Positions 54,934 to 63,862 of a stretch of DNA of 64,000 nt are shown here, in pieces. Positions within the stretch are counted from its first letter, which is position 1, and every line of letters begins with the position of its first letter. A program made the translations under genes and the position numbers. Source of the DNA: an uncultured Acidobacteriia bacterium (GTDB taxonomy: Bacteria; Acidobacteriota; Terriglobia; Bryobacterales; Bryobacteraceae); NCBI GenBank assembly GCA_903929755.1, contig CAIYVZ010000082.1:59599-123598 (forward strand). Direction: 5' to 3'. A model generated the notes under the pieces. The model saw nothing but the letters and a program-made list of their open reading frames with translations, made no database searches and was not told where the DNA came from.

Positions 54934-55863
54934 ATGCAGGCAAATGAACCAGCCGGGCGCATCGCGCCTGTGGCGGAACTGATTAATACTTACGAAATCG
55001 GCGAGATGGCGCAGCGCAGGCTGGAGGCCGCCACGTGGGCGTTGCTCGCTCCGGCGGACCGCGCGGCGTTCGACCGCATCACCTTCCGCCCCCGCATGAT
55101 GGTGAATACGACTGCGCTGGATATTTCAGTAGAGTTGTTCGGCCAGAAGCATTTTGCGCCGCTGATTGTGGGACCGGTCTCGAGGCAGAAGCGGTTTCAT
55201 CCTGAAGGCGAACTGGAGATGGCGAAGGGTGCGGCGGCAGCGAAGGCTGCGATGGTGCTGCCGCTGGATTCCAGTGTGCCGCTGGCGCAAGTGGTGCCGC
55301 TGGCGAAGGCCGGGGCTTGGTTCCAGGTGAATCTGGAGGCCGACATGACGAAGGCGATTGCAGCGGCAAAGCAGGCCGTTGCCGCCGGGTGCAAGGTTGT
55401 CTGCGCTACGGGGACGAACTGGAAATTGCTGACCGGCCTTACAAAGGCCGTCAGTGTGCCTGTGGTGGCCAAAGGTATCCTGACGCCTGCTCAGGCGGAG
55501 GCGGCCATTGCAGCGGGCGCGCAGGGGCTGATTGTGTCGAATTGGGTAGCCACAGGCCCCCCCGGCAAGAGCGAAGCCATTGAGGTTTTGCCTGTGGTCG
55601 CCGACGCCGTAAGGGACAGGGTTCCTGTACTGGCAGATGGCGGTTTCCGGCGCGGCAGCGATTTGCTGAAAGGCCTGTCGCTGGGCGCGAAGGCGATTCT
55701 GGTGGCTCGGGCCCCGGCGTGCGGTCTGGCCGCCTACGGGGCTGCGGGTGTGCAGCGCGCCCTCGAAATCCTCCAAACCGACCTCGCGCGCGATATGGCG
55801 ATGTGCGGCAAGTCCAAGCTGTCGCTCCTCAGCCGGGATACGGTGAAGGTTCACCGCTTCTAA
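54934..55863 (+). CDS. Catalytically degenerate paralogue of FMN alpha-hydroxy-acid oxidase
   Basis: 309 residues from ATG 54934. Same fold and order as its upstream neighbour but shorter: ELFGQKHFAPLIVGPVSRQK, VVAKGILTPAQAEAAIAAGA and LADGGFRRGSDLLKGLSLGA are kept, so FMN could still bind. The catalytic His and substrate Arg are gone: SNHGGR is replaced by SNWVATG. QLY is replaced by QVN, and the mobile loop with the REND-like segment is deleted. It is therefore predicted unable to perform the family reaction. It may be a regulatory or heteromeric partner, a flavin-binding protein with another reaction, or an early pseudogene, though the frame is fully open. It lies 4 bp after the intact copy and is almost certainly cotranscribed. 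Confidence 0.8.
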   Translation: MQANEPAGRIAPVAELINTYEIGEMAQRRLEAATWALLAPADRAAFDRITFRPRMMVNTTALDISVELFGQKHFAPLIVGPVSRQKRFHPEGELEMAKGAAAAKAAMVLPLDSSVPLAQVVPLAKAGAWFQVNLEADMTKAIAAAKQAVAAGCKVVCATGTNWKLLTGLTKAVSVPVVAKGILTPAQAEAAIAAGAQGLIVSNWVATGPPGKSEAIEVLPVVADAVRDRVPVLADGGFRRGSDLLKGLSLGAKAILVARAPACGLAAYGAAGVQRALEILQTDLARDMAMCGKSKLSLLSRDTVKVHRF

Positions 55864-55886
55864 CTTCTAACGGGAAACTTGCTAGC

Positions 55887-57284
55887 ATGGCGATCATGCG
55901 TCGCTCATGCCTCCGTGTCACCCTGCTGCTGGCCATCTCGGTCTCGCTGGCGCTTGCCCAGCCAACCGCCCTCGATCGCTACGTCGCCAAACCGGATCCT
56001 GGGTACAAATACGAACTGGTCAAGACCCTGTCGGGGGCGGGCTACACGGCTTATGTGATCGACCTGACCTCGCAGCAGTACCGCACCGAGGCAGAAATCT
56101 CGCACAGCCTCTGGAAGCACTGGCTCACCATCATCAAGCCGGATGAAGTTCGTTCGTCAACCGCCTTCCTGTTCATTTCCGGTGGCTCCGTGACCGCCAA
56201 AGCTCCCGAAAAACCCGACTCTGTGGCGCTGGAAATCGCCCTTTCGAGCCATTCCGTCACCGTTGCCCTGAACGGCATCCCCAACGAACCTGTCACGTTT
56301 GCGGGCGAGGATAAGAGCCGCAATGAAGACGGCATTATTACCCACACCTGGGTGAAGTTCATGCAAACAGGCGACGAGACCTGGCCCCTCCGCCTGCCCA
56401 TGACGAAGGCTGCTGTCCGCGCCATGGACACCGTGACGGCTTTCCTGGCCACTCCGGCGGGCGGCAACGTGAAAATTGACCATTTCTACGTCGGCGGCGC
56501 CTCCAAACGGGGCTGGACGACCTGGACTACCGCTGCCGTGGATCAGCGCGTGATCGGCATCTCGCCGCTGGTGATTGATGTCCTGAATCTGCGTGCTTCG
56601 CTGGACCACCACTATCAGGCTTACGGCGAATTCTCCGCGGCGCTGAACGATTACAAGGAATCGCGGCTGGTGGAGGCTGCCGACCTGCCCGAATACAAGG
56701 CCTTGCTGAAGATCGAAGACCCGTACAGCTACCTTGCCCGGTACACCATGCCGAAGTTCATCGTGAACGCGGCCGGGGACCAGTATTTCCTTCCCGATTC
56801 TTCGCAGTTCTATTTCCCAGACCTCCCCGGGGAGAAGTACCTTCGGTACGTCCCGAACACGGACCACTCCCTGCGCAATTCCGACGCGGTTGAGAGCCTT
56901 GCTGCCTTCTACACCGCCGTAATTGAGAATCGCCCTCGTCCGAAGTTCTCCTGGACGTTTGAGAAGGATGGTTCTATCCGGGTGAAGACCGTGGATAAGC
57001 CGACTGAAGTGAAAGTTTGGGTAGCGACCAATCCCGACAAACGCGACTTCCGTCTGGAGACGCTGGGTCCGCAATACAAGAGCACTGTGCTGCGTGCGGA
57101 AGGCGATACCTATACGGCGCGAATTGAGAAGCCCGTGAAAGGCTGGAGCGCGTTCTTCGTGGAACTGACGTTTCCGAGCGGGATGAAGTACCCGTTCAAG
57201 TTCACGACGGCGGTCCGGGTGACGCCGGATGTGCTGCCATTCCCCAAGCCGCCCATGAACGCGAAGGTGAAGGACTTGCGGTAA
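55887..57284 (+). CDS. PqaA-family (PhoPQ-activated pathogenicity-related) hydrolase, exported
   Basis: 465 residues from ATG 55887; ATG 55896 is an alternative. Signal peptide (VTLLLAISVSLALAQ). The alpha/beta hydrolase nucleophile region reads VGGASKRGWTTWTTAAVDQR with the Ser in GASKRGW, preceded by AFLFISGGS, and NTDHSLRNSD near the acid/His part, all typical of the PhoPQ-regulated protein family. A beta-rich C-terminal domain follows. Molecular function of the family is not settled. It starts 23 bp after the degenerate oxidase, probably in the same transcript. Confidence 0.88.
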   Translation: MAIMRRSCLRVTLLLAISVSLALAQPTALDRYVAKPDPGYKYELVKTLSGAGYTAYVIDLTSQQYRTEAEISHSLWKHWLTIIKPDEVRSSTAFLFISGGSVTAKAPEKPDSVALEIALSSHSVTVALNGIPNEPVTFAGEDKSRNEDGIITHTWVKFMQTGDETWPLRLPMTKAAVRAMDTVTAFLATPAGGNVKIDHFYVGGASKRGWTTWTTAAVDQRVIGISPLVIDVLNLRASLDHHYQAYGEFSAALNDYKESRLVEAADLPEYKALLKIEDPYSYLARYTMPKFIVNAAGDQYFLPDSSQFYFPDLPGEKYLRYVPNTDHSLRNSDAVESLAAFYTAVIENRPRPKFSWTFEKDGSIRVKTVDKPTEVKVWVATNPDKRDFRLETLGPQYKSTVLRAEGDTYTARIEKPVKGWSAFFVELTFPSGMKYPFKFTTAVRVTPDVLPFPKPPMNAKVKDLR

Positions 57285-57316
57285 GGTTGCGGGCAGGGCA
57301 ACGTCTCTGTGTTGAG

Positions 57317-57348
57317 AAGCTGATCCTTCACAGAAGTTGATCCTTCAC
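57317..57348. repeat. Short direct repeat downstream of tsaE
   Basis: AAGCTGATCCTTCAC (57317-57331) and AAGTTGATCCTTCAC (57334-57348) differ at one base. They lie between the convergent PqaA-family and tsaE genes. No hairpin; purpose unknown. Confidence 0.5.
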
Positions 57349-57356
57349 CAGCAGCG

Positions 57357-57791
57357 TCACGCGCTGCCAACCCGGGTAATTATAATCTCCCGGGAATCGT
57401 CATCCAGCGCGCGCAAACGAATTTCCGTGCGCTCCCGCGGCATCAGGGAAGGGAAGCGCTCGGCCCATTCCAGCAACACCAGAGCCCCGGAGCCGAACAG
57501 ATCATCGAGGCCCAGCGTCTCCACCTCTCTCACCTCATCCAAACGGTAGAGATCAATGTGAAATACCGGATTATCCGCGTTCCCATACTGATGCACCAGG
57601 GTAAAAGTCGGGCTGGAAACTTCCTCCATGCGGGCGACACCGCGGCCTTCCACAATCCCCTTTGTGAGCGTGGTTTTGCCCGCACCCAGGTTTCCGATCA
57701 GCAGCACCGCGCCCGAAAGCGTCGGGGCCAGTTGCCGTCCCAGTTGAATGGTCTCTTCCTCAGAGTTTGTGAGGTGGGTGGTGGATTCCAC
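57357..57791 (-). CDS. tsaE: tRNA threonylcarbamoyladenosine biosynthesis ATPase TsaE
   Basis: 144 residues from GTG 57791, giving the family's usual N-terminus and length. Walker A LIGNLGAGKTTLTKGI, the switch-like VSSPTFTLVHQY, and HIDLYRLDEVREVETLGLDD and LLEWAERFP are TsaE hallmarks. It works with TsaB and TsaD in making t6A37 in tRNAs. The start lies 32 bp inside the 3' end of the nnr gene, so translation is probably coupled. Confidence 0.92.
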   Translation of the reverse strand: MESTTHLTNSEEETIQLGRQLAPTLSGAVLLIGNLGAGKTTLTKGIVEGRGVARMEEVSSPTFTLVHQYGNADNPVFHIDLYRLDEVREVETLGLDDLFGSGALVLLEWAERFPSLMPRERTEIRLRALDDDSREIIITRVGSA

Positions 57792-59328
57792 GAATACCCT
57801 CCGGAAAGTAGCGCAGCAGGTCTGTTGCGATAACGGGCTGCTCTCCCAAATCGCGAGCTGCCAGTTCCCCCGCCTTGCCGTGCAGATAAACGGCTCCGGC
57901 AATAGCGCGGTCGCGGTCCCCGGGGAACTGAGCCAGCATGGCGCCCACCATCCCGGTAAGAATATCTCCGGTGCCGCCAGTAGCCATCGCGGGGGAGCCG
58001 GTGGGGTTTACCCACACGCGGCCATCGGGGAACGCGAGCAACGTCCGTTCGCCCTTCAGCACAACCGTGGTGCCCCGTTCCCGCGCCAGGCCCCGCGCCG
58101 CAGAAATACGGTCGGCCTGAATGGCCGCCGTGGCTGTTCCGGACAGGCGGCTCATTTCGCCCGGATGGGGCGTGATCACGCGAACCGAACAGGCCGGGGC
58201 CCTCCAGTCCGTCCCGGCGAGCGCATTCAAAGCATCGGCATCGGCGATCAGAGTCCGTTCCAGGTTGCGGAACAAGCGCCCCACCAACTCGCGGAGTTCC
58301 GGGGACTGGCCAAGGCCCGGCCCAATTGCCACCACGTCTCTCGTCTGCGCCAGTTCCAGAATTCGGTCGCCAGCCGATTCTGCCAGCAGACCTGCCTCGG
58401 ACTCAGCCAGCGGCTCCGTCATAATCTCGGGAGCAAAGGCCGCGATAGCAGGCAGCGCGGATAGCGGACACGCCACCGTGACCAGACCAGCCCCGCAGCG
58501 AAGTGCCGCCAGCGCCGCCATGGCTGCCGCGCCGCTCTTGCCTCGGGACCCTGCCACAATCAGCACGTGGCCATAACTGCCTTTGTTCGCATGGCGGGCA
58601 CGAGGCGCAAACAAAGGCGCAAGGCTCTCACGGGTTACCAGTGAGAGCCAGATGGCCGTATCGTTCTCAAACAGCGCAGGGTTTGTGCCGATCTGCGCGA
58701 CGAGAAGCTCGCCCAGCAGGTTAGCCGCCGGGGCCAGGACGTGGCAGAGCTTGGGCGCCGTGAAAGTAACGGTCGCATCGGCGCGAACGTAATCCCCGGG
58801 GATAGCGCCGGTTGCGCCCGAAAGGCCAGAAGGGATATCGACTGCGATCACGCGAGCGCGAGGGAAGCGGGTATTCATTGCGTGAATCGCCTCCAGTGCG
58901 CGACCGCCCGCTGCTCCGTTCAGGCCGGTACCAAGCACTGCGTCCACCACTACATTCGCCGCACTCATTTGAGGCGTAATGCCTGGCGAGATCTGAAGGC
59001 CCGCGGCATGCAGCATCTGCAGGTTCACGGCGGCTTCCCCCCGCAGTTCCACCGGATCGCAGGCCAGCAGTACATCGAGTTGCAGGGGCGGGAATCGGGT
59101 ATGCAGAATCCTGGCAATGGCGAGCCCATCGCCCCCGTTGCCACCTTTGCCACAGAAGATTACGATCCGTTGCGAGGCCACCGGGGCGCAGGTGTGCGCG
59201 ATATATTCCACCACCGCATGGGCGGCGTTTTCCATCAGAATGAGGCCCGGGATCCCCGCGGCAACGGTGGCCAAATCAACGGCCATCATCTGTTCAGGCG
59301 TCAGAACTTTTTGGGGCTGAAGGTTCAA
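57760..59328 (-). CDS. nnr: Bifunctional NAD(P)H-hydrate epimerase / ADP-dependent dehydratase
   Basis: 522 residues. The N-terminal YjeF epimerase domain (residues about 1-215) has ENAAHAVVEYIAH and FCGKGGNGGDGLAIARIL. The C-terminal ribokinase-like dehydratase (about 230-522) has ANKGSYGHVLIVAGSRGKSG, VITPHPGEMSRLSG and ATGGTGDILTGMVGAML. It repairs hydrated NADH and NADPH. It lies between the phosphatase gene (4-bp overlap) and tsaE, a common pairing of nnr with tsaE. Confidence 0.94.
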   Translation of the reverse strand: MNLQPQKVLTPEQMMAVDLATVAAGIPGLILMENAAHAVVEYIAHTCAPVASQRIVIFCGKGGNGGDGLAIARILHTRFPPLQLDVLLACDPVELRGEAAVNLQMLHAAGLQISPGITPQMSAANVVVDAVLGTGLNGAAGGRALEAIHAMNTRFPRARVIAVDIPSGLSGATGAIPGDYVRADATVTFTAPKLCHVLAPAANLLGELLVAQIGTNPALFENDTAIWLSLVTRESLAPLFAPRARHANKGSYGHVLIVAGSRGKSGAAAMAALAALRCGAGLVTVACPLSALPAIAAFAPEIMTEPLAESEAGLLAESAGDRILELAQTRDVVAIGPGLGQSPELRELVGRLFRNLERTLIADADALNALAGTDWRAPACSVRVITPHPGEMSRLSGTATAAIQADRISAARGLARERGTTVVLKGERTLLAFPDGRVWVNPTGSPAMATGGTGDILTGMVGAMLAQFPGDRDRAIAGAVYLHGKAGELAARDLGEQPVIATDLLRYFPEGIRGIHHPPHKL

Positions 59329-61199
59329 GCGAGACCTCTGGCAATTAAAACGGTCATGTCGTCCGGCAGTTCCGGCGTGTTACTCCAGTGCATTACAGCC
59401 TCCCGCACTTTTGCCACCATTTCGCTGAGTTCACAAGTCTGGTACTTCATCACCACGTCTGCCAGGCGTTCCACGCCGAATTCCTCGCCGTAGGCGTTCT
59501 CCGGTTCGCTGATGCCATCCGTATAAGCGATCAGTAAATCGCTTGCGCCAATGGTGATCTCGCGCTCCTCATAGCTCATTGACGGGAACATGCCGACAAC
59601 CGTGCCGGTCACCTCCAGCGGTGCGATGTTACCGGACGAAACCAGCAGCGGCGGAAGATGGCCGGCGTTGGTATAGCGCAGAATTCGGGAATGGTCGTCA
59701 TAAACCCCAAAGAAGAACGTCGCGTATTTTTCAGGTGACGTATTCGCATACAGCTGGCGGCTGAGCTGCTCCACAATGCCTGCGGTGGAAACGTGGCCGT
59801 CAACGGCGCCACTTCTTACCAGGCCCGCCACCAGTTGGGTTCGCATAATGGACTGAATCGAAGCCATCAGGAGCGCGGCGGAAATCCCTTTACCTGCAAC
59901 ATCGCCGATAGCAAGGGCCAGATTCCCGCTGGGGAGGCGAAGGTAGTCGTAGTAGTCGCCTGACACCGATCGCGCGGGTTCGCACGTCCCCAGCAGCTGG
60001 ATGGTCTTCATGAGGGGCGCGGAGTGCGGGAACAGGCGCGCCTGCACTTCCGTGGCGATCGAGACTTCCGATTGCAGCCGTTCTTTTTCCTTGGCAACTT
60101 CCACCAGGCCGCTCAGCTGTTCGGTCATCTGGTTGAAGGAATTGGAGAGATCCGCCAGCTGATCGGAGCCTTTCACGGGAACCCGGGTGGCGAAGTCACC
60201 TTGCCCGATGCGCAGGGTGCCTTCGTAGAGGTTGTGGACGGCTCCGGTAATGGTGCGTGTCATCGAAATGCCGATCACGACCGAGATGAGTTCCACCAGC
60301 GCCAGGAGGCCCGCGATACTCAGGAAGGCGACCAGGATGCCCTGCGCGAAATCGACGCGGTCGCCGAAGACAGTGGCCAGCACTGCGGAGGTTCGTGTGG
60401 TTACCGAGAGTAGGGCGACCCTTTTTCCATTGGGGCGTGTCCAGTCGGCGACGTCGATCGGGTTGCCCCAGAGGAATTCCTGGTCGAGCATGTTGTACGC
60501 AGGGGAGCCTGCTCCCGCGACGGTGGGTTTGATGTTGGTGTTGTAGACGCTCATGGTGCCGAGGCCCGCGACGATTTTCTCCAGGACGGGCTCATCGAGG
60601 GGTGCCACCAGCAAGGCGTCGGTCCCGGCCTTCTTCACCAGGCTCATCAGGAAATAGCGACCGTCCCGCAGCACGATGCCGGTGTAATTGTTCCATGCCG
60701 GAGGCAGAGGCGTAAGTTTGCTGCCTTCGGGGAAACGGAGATCAGGCCCATTGCCGGTAACCAGGATTTCGGCGCCGGGAGCGCGGTCGTGCAGCACGGG
60801 TGAGACGCCCATTGCTATGGCCAGGCGTGAGGTGGGTTTTGCTTCCGCCAGCAGCCTCGCCGGAGCCTCCAGAACGCCTGCGCGACGGGAAAGTTCCGAA
60901 CTGACGAGGTACGTGGCCACCTGGCCGACAACAATCCAGGAACCGAAGTAAAAGAGCGCCAGAATCAGCAGGATCGGCACGCCCCCCATGAACACGTAGG
61001 TGACCATCAGGCGGTTGCGCAGTCTCCAGATCAGGCTCGACTTGCGGAACAGCGCACGAATTCCCCTGATGAGCCCCAGGAACACCAGGCCGAAGGCGAG
61101 CAGCACCGCCACCGCGATACCTTGCCTCAAGACGAACAAGAGGATGTCCAGGGCAATCAGGGCGAGGATGATGTGTTTCTGCTTGATCTTTTTAAGCAA
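59325..61199 (-). CDS. Membrane-anchored SpoIIE/RsbU-type PP2C phosphatase with HAMP
   Basis: 624 residues. N-terminal membrane helices at about residues 10-50 and 69-95, an extracytoplasmic sensor region of about 180 residues, another helix near 285-310, a HAMP linker (GTLRIGQGDFATRVPVKGSD), then a PP2C-like phosphatase domain with SGDYYDYLRLPSGNLALAIG, DVAGKGISAALLMASIQSIM and TDGISEPENAYGEEFGVERL. Such proteins dephosphorylate anti-anti-sigma factors or similar substrates in response to an outside signal. No STAS or anti-sigma gene is adjacent, so the target is unknown. Overlaps nnr by 4 bp. Confidence 0.9.
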   Translation of the reverse strand: MLKKIKQKHIILALIALDILLFVLRQGIAVAVLLAFGLVFLGLIRGIRALFRKSSLIWRLRNRLMVTYVFMGGVPILLILALFYFGSWIVVGQVATYLVSSELSRRAGVLEAPARLLAEAKPTSRLAIAMGVSPVLHDRAPGAEILVTGNGPDLRFPEGSKLTPLPPAWNNYTGIVLRDGRYFLMSLVKKAGTDALLVAPLDEPVLEKIVAGLGTMSVYNTNIKPTVAGAGSPAYNMLDQEFLWGNPIDVADWTRPNGKRVALLSVTTRTSAVLATVFGDRVDFAQGILVAFLSIAGLLALVELISVVIGISMTRTITGAVHNLYEGTLRIGQGDFATRVPVKGSDQLADLSNSFNQMTEQLSGLVEVAKEKERLQSEVSIATEVQARLFPHSAPLMKTIQLLGTCEPARSVSGDYYDYLRLPSGNLALAIGDVAGKGISAALLMASIQSIMRTQLVAGLVRSGAVDGHVSTAGIVEQLSRQLYANTSPEKYATFFFGVYDDHSRILRYTNAGHLPPLLVSSGNIAPLEVTGTVVGMFPSMSYEEREITIGASDLLIAYTDGISEPENAYGEEFGVERLADVVMKYQTCELSEMVAKVREAVMHWSNTPELPDDMTVLIARGLA

Positions 61200-61373
61200 C
61201 CAGAACCCCGGGCTTCTTTGCCGCCGTGAGGATGCGGCGCAATAAATCGGATTTTTCCGCGATTAACATCGGCATCGACACCATCTGAACATTATAGGTG
61301 CCCGGAAGCAAATAGCCGAAGGCCGCTGGTGCCCCGGCGTTAGACCGAAAACGCCTTGAGATCATGGGAAGGC

Positions 61374-61679
61374 ATGATTATTCTGAAAGTCGATATTCGG
61401 GTGAAGCCGGAATGTGTGGAAGCCTTCAAAGTGGCGACGAGTGAGAATGCCCGGAACTCCGTGATGGAGCCTGGGATCGCCCGTTTTGATCTGGTGCAGG
61501 ATATCTCGGAGCCCAACCACTTTCTGCTGTGGGAGGTCTACTATACCGAGGCCGACATGCCTGCCCACAAAGCCACTGCACATTTCAATACCTGGGCGAC
61601 GACGGTAGCCGATATGTTCGAGGCTCCGCGGACCCGCGAGCTGTTTACGAACGTGGCCCCGGCCGACGAAAAATGGTAG
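61374..61679 (+). CDS. ABM-domain (antibiotic biosynthesis monooxygenase-like) protein
   Basis: 101 residues from ATG 61374, with GGGAAGG just upstream. ILKVDIRVKPECVEAFKVAT, NARNSVMEPGIARFDLVQD and FLLWEVYYTEADMPAHKATA match the ferredoxin-like dimeric ABM fold, closest in pattern to LsrG/YgiN. Members oxidise or isomerise small metabolites without cofactor. It is 6 bp upstream of an iron-type alcohol dehydrogenase, suggesting a shared small-molecule pathway. Confidence 0.85.
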   Translation: MIILKVDIRVKPECVEAFKVATSENARNSVMEPGIARFDLVQDISEPNHFLLWEVYYTEADMPAHKATAHFNTWATTVADMFEAPRTRELFTNVAPADEKW

Positions 61680-61685
61680 ATATTC

Positions 61686-62840
61686 ATGCGCTTTGAATTC
61701 TCGACCGCTGGCCGGATTGTCTTCGGTCCCGGTGTCATCGCCGAACTGCCGAAGCTTGCTTTGGCTTGGGGGCGGAGGGCCTTCGTTGTTACCGGGAAAG
61801 ACCGGATTCGGCGCGCCGGCATCATCGCTGAGCTGGAAGGCGCGGGTTTCCACTGCACCCTGTTCGGCGTGGATGGCGAACCGACTGTCGATATCGCCGT
61901 GGCCGGTGGCACCGCAGCCCGTGCGGCGGGTGTCAATGTCGTAATCGCGGTCGGCGGCGGTTCTGTCATGGATGCGGGCAAGGCGATTGCCGCTTTCGCT
62001 ACCAATGCCGGCGATCCGCTGGAGCATCTGGAAGTGATTGGGCGCGGCAGGCCGCTGCGCACAGCGCCGCTGCCGTTTATCGCTGTCCCCACCACGGCGG
62101 GAACCGGCGCTGAAGTAACCCGCAATGCCGTCCTGGGCTCCCCGGAGCATGGAGTGAAGGTCAGCCTGCGCAGCCCCATGATGTTGCCGGCGGTCGCGCT
62201 GGTGGACCCCGGTCTCACCCTGTCTCTGCCCCGTGATCTGACCGCGTCCACGGGTTTAGACGCCCTCACGCAGTTGCTCGAACCTTTTGTCTCAAACCGC
62301 GCCAATCCTCTGACGGACGCGCTCTGCCGTGAAGGGATCCCACTGGCAGCGCGTGCGCTTCCGGCAGTTTGCCGGAACGGGCGGGACGCGGAGGCTCGCG
62401 CCGGCATGTCGTACGCGAGTCTGTTGGGTGGCCTGGCGCTGGCGAATTCCGGCTTGGGCGTAGTCCACGGTTTTGCCGCTCCTATAGGGGGCATGTTTGA
62501 CGCGCCCCACGGGGCGGTCTGCGCCGCCATTCTGCCCCACGGCGTTCGGGCCAACATTAGCGCCCTGCGCCAGCGGGACCCCGAGGGCAGCGCTCTCGCC
62601 CGTTACACAGAGATCGCGCGCATCCTGACCGCCGACGCTGCGGCGCTGGCGGAAGACGGTGCCATCTGGCTGAGCGAACTGGTGCGGGATCTGGGCGTGC
62701 CGGGGCTTGCCGCCTACGGTATTTCCGCTACGGATTGCGCCGCAGTTAGCGTGAAAGCCGCCAAAGCCAGCAGCATGAAAGCCAATCCGGTTGAGCTGAC
62801 TGAACGCGAACTGGCGCAAGTGTTTACCGCGTCACTATAG
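61686..62840 (+). CDS. Iron-type (group III) alcohol dehydrogenase-like protein
   Basis: 384 residues. The NAD-binding loop is VVIAVGGGSVMDAGKAIAAF, then PLPFIAVPTTAGTGAEVTRN. The metal site region TGLDALTQLLEPFVSNRANP has Gln where classical enzymes have a ligand His (DALTH); the later His residues, in GVVHGFAAPIGGMFDAPHGA, are kept. Metal dependence is thus uncertain, though I recall this variant in related proteins. It probably reduces an aldehyde or ketone, or oxidises an alcohol; substrate unknown. Its stop overlaps the convergent downstream gene. Confidence 0.85.
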   Translation: MRFEFSTAGRIVFGPGVIAELPKLALAWGRRAFVVTGKDRIRRAGIIAELEGAGFHCTLFGVDGEPTVDIAVAGGTAARAAGVNVVIAVGGGSVMDAGKAIAAFATNAGDPLEHLEVIGRGRPLRTAPLPFIAVPTTAGTGAEVTRNAVLGSPEHGVKVSLRSPMMLPAVALVDPGLTLSLPRDLTASTGLDALTQLLEPFVSNRANPLTDALCREGIPLAARALPAVCRNGRDAEARAGMSYASLLGGLALANSGLGVVHGFAAPIGGMFDAPHGAVCAAILPHGVRANISALRQRDPEGSALARYTEIARILTADAAALAEDGAIWLSELVRDLGVPGLAAYGISATDCAAVSVKAAKASSMKANPVELTERELAQVFTASL

Positions 62841-63380
62841 GTACCCGCCGACATGGGGGTCGGCGACGTAGAAGAGATAGTCCAAAACTTCAAATGGGTC
62901 AATGAGGATGGTTGGGATGCGGATCGCTTCTGTTCCAAGATGGACGTGAGCGCGCGCTTCCTTCAGCGCAAACGAATGGGCTTCCTTCCGTAAGTCGAAC
63001 CGAAAGACGGATTCCGCGCTCTGGGCGTGGAATCGATAGTCGAATCTGTACCCAACCAGGCTGGAATGAGAGCCCTCCTCTCTCAGGGTGATTCCACAGC
63101 TCATCCGCGCACCTGATCGTAAAACGAAATGACCGGTTTCGAGCGAACCTTTGTCGATTGTCGGTCCGAGATTGAGCGTCCACTGGCGATTTGATTCAAC
63201 CTTTCGCAACAAACCCTCAACGTGAGTTCCCGGATGCCGGTATTCATCCCGCTGGTGAATCAGATACGCCCGAAGTTGCGTTAAGAAACGTTTTGGCGGG
63301 GGAAGCCGCAGGTTCGCTACGCACTCTCCAATGTGTGAATCACGATCCAAGGCTCGTCGCCTGGCTGCTTCGAGCAACAT
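62835..63380 (-). CDS. Hypothetical protein, second gene of a truncated two-gene module
   Basis: 181 residues from ATG 63380, chosen because it overlaps the upstream stop (TAATG); an ATG at 63416 is a longer alternative. I do not recognise it securely. The C-terminal half, GYRFDYRFHAQSAESVFRFD then a His-containing turn and IPTILIDPFEVLDYLF, resembles the beta-hairpin plus helix pattern of TumE/DUF6516-type toxins, but this is weak. No signal peptide or membrane segment. It is translationally coupled to the gene before it. Confidence 0.55.
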   Translation of the reverse strand: MLLEAARRRALDRDSHIGECVANLRLPPPKRFLTQLRAYLIHQRDEYRHPGTHVEGLLRKVESNRQWTLNLGPTIDKGSLETGHFVLRSGARMSCGITLREEGSHSSLVGYRFDYRFHAQSAESVFRFDLRKEAHSFALKEARAHVHLGTEAIRIPTILIDPFEVLDYLFYVADPHVGGYL

Positions 63381-63862
63381 TAAACCAAATCCCCGCGATC
63401 CAGCAACATGAGCCACTCAACAAAATGAGGTTCCGGAGCAAGTGTCTTCGCTTCGGCTGCCGCAACGATCTCTTCATCTGACCGCAGATAGAACTGTCTT
63501 AACTCGCGGAGGCGACGATGCCGCTCGGCTTGGCTCATATTTGACGAATCGAAGCCCGCTGGGTGCAGGGGGCCAAGAAAACTACGGAGGTTGGGCGCGC
63601 TTGCGGAGAGCAACGCCGCGGACAAAGGACTGAGTACGAAGACGACCGGACCTGGTCGTTGCAGGGCATCCCGGTCGGCATCGAGCGCCTTCCATTGGCC
63701 CCTGGTCCAGGGCTCGAAGTGACAGAGCATGACGCAGTCTGCGCCATCGGTCTGAACCTGGCCAATTAAATCGCCGGGCGTTAGGGACGTTACATCGATT
63801 ACGCGGCTGGACACTCCTGTTTGAGCGGCCAGTTCCTCCGCAAGATCGCCGGCAAACATTTC
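63380..63862 (-). pseudogene. 5'-truncated gene of unknown function, cut by an IS66-family element
   Basis: About 160 residues remain. The frame is open through the IS boundary (reading ...YLNCYE before MFAGDLAEELAAQTG), so the original N-terminus lay beyond the insertion. Visible features: alternating strands and helices, VMLCHFEPWTRGQWKALDAD, GPVVFVLSPLSAALLSASAP followed by NLRSFLG, and a basic helix NMSQAERHRRLRELRQFY. The pattern of Trp, Asp-Arg-Asp and a buried hydrophobic strand reminds me of NTPase-like modules in conflict systems, without a Walker motif in what is left. ATG 63859 lies 3 bp inside the IS edge and could still start a shortened protein. Confidence 0.5.
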
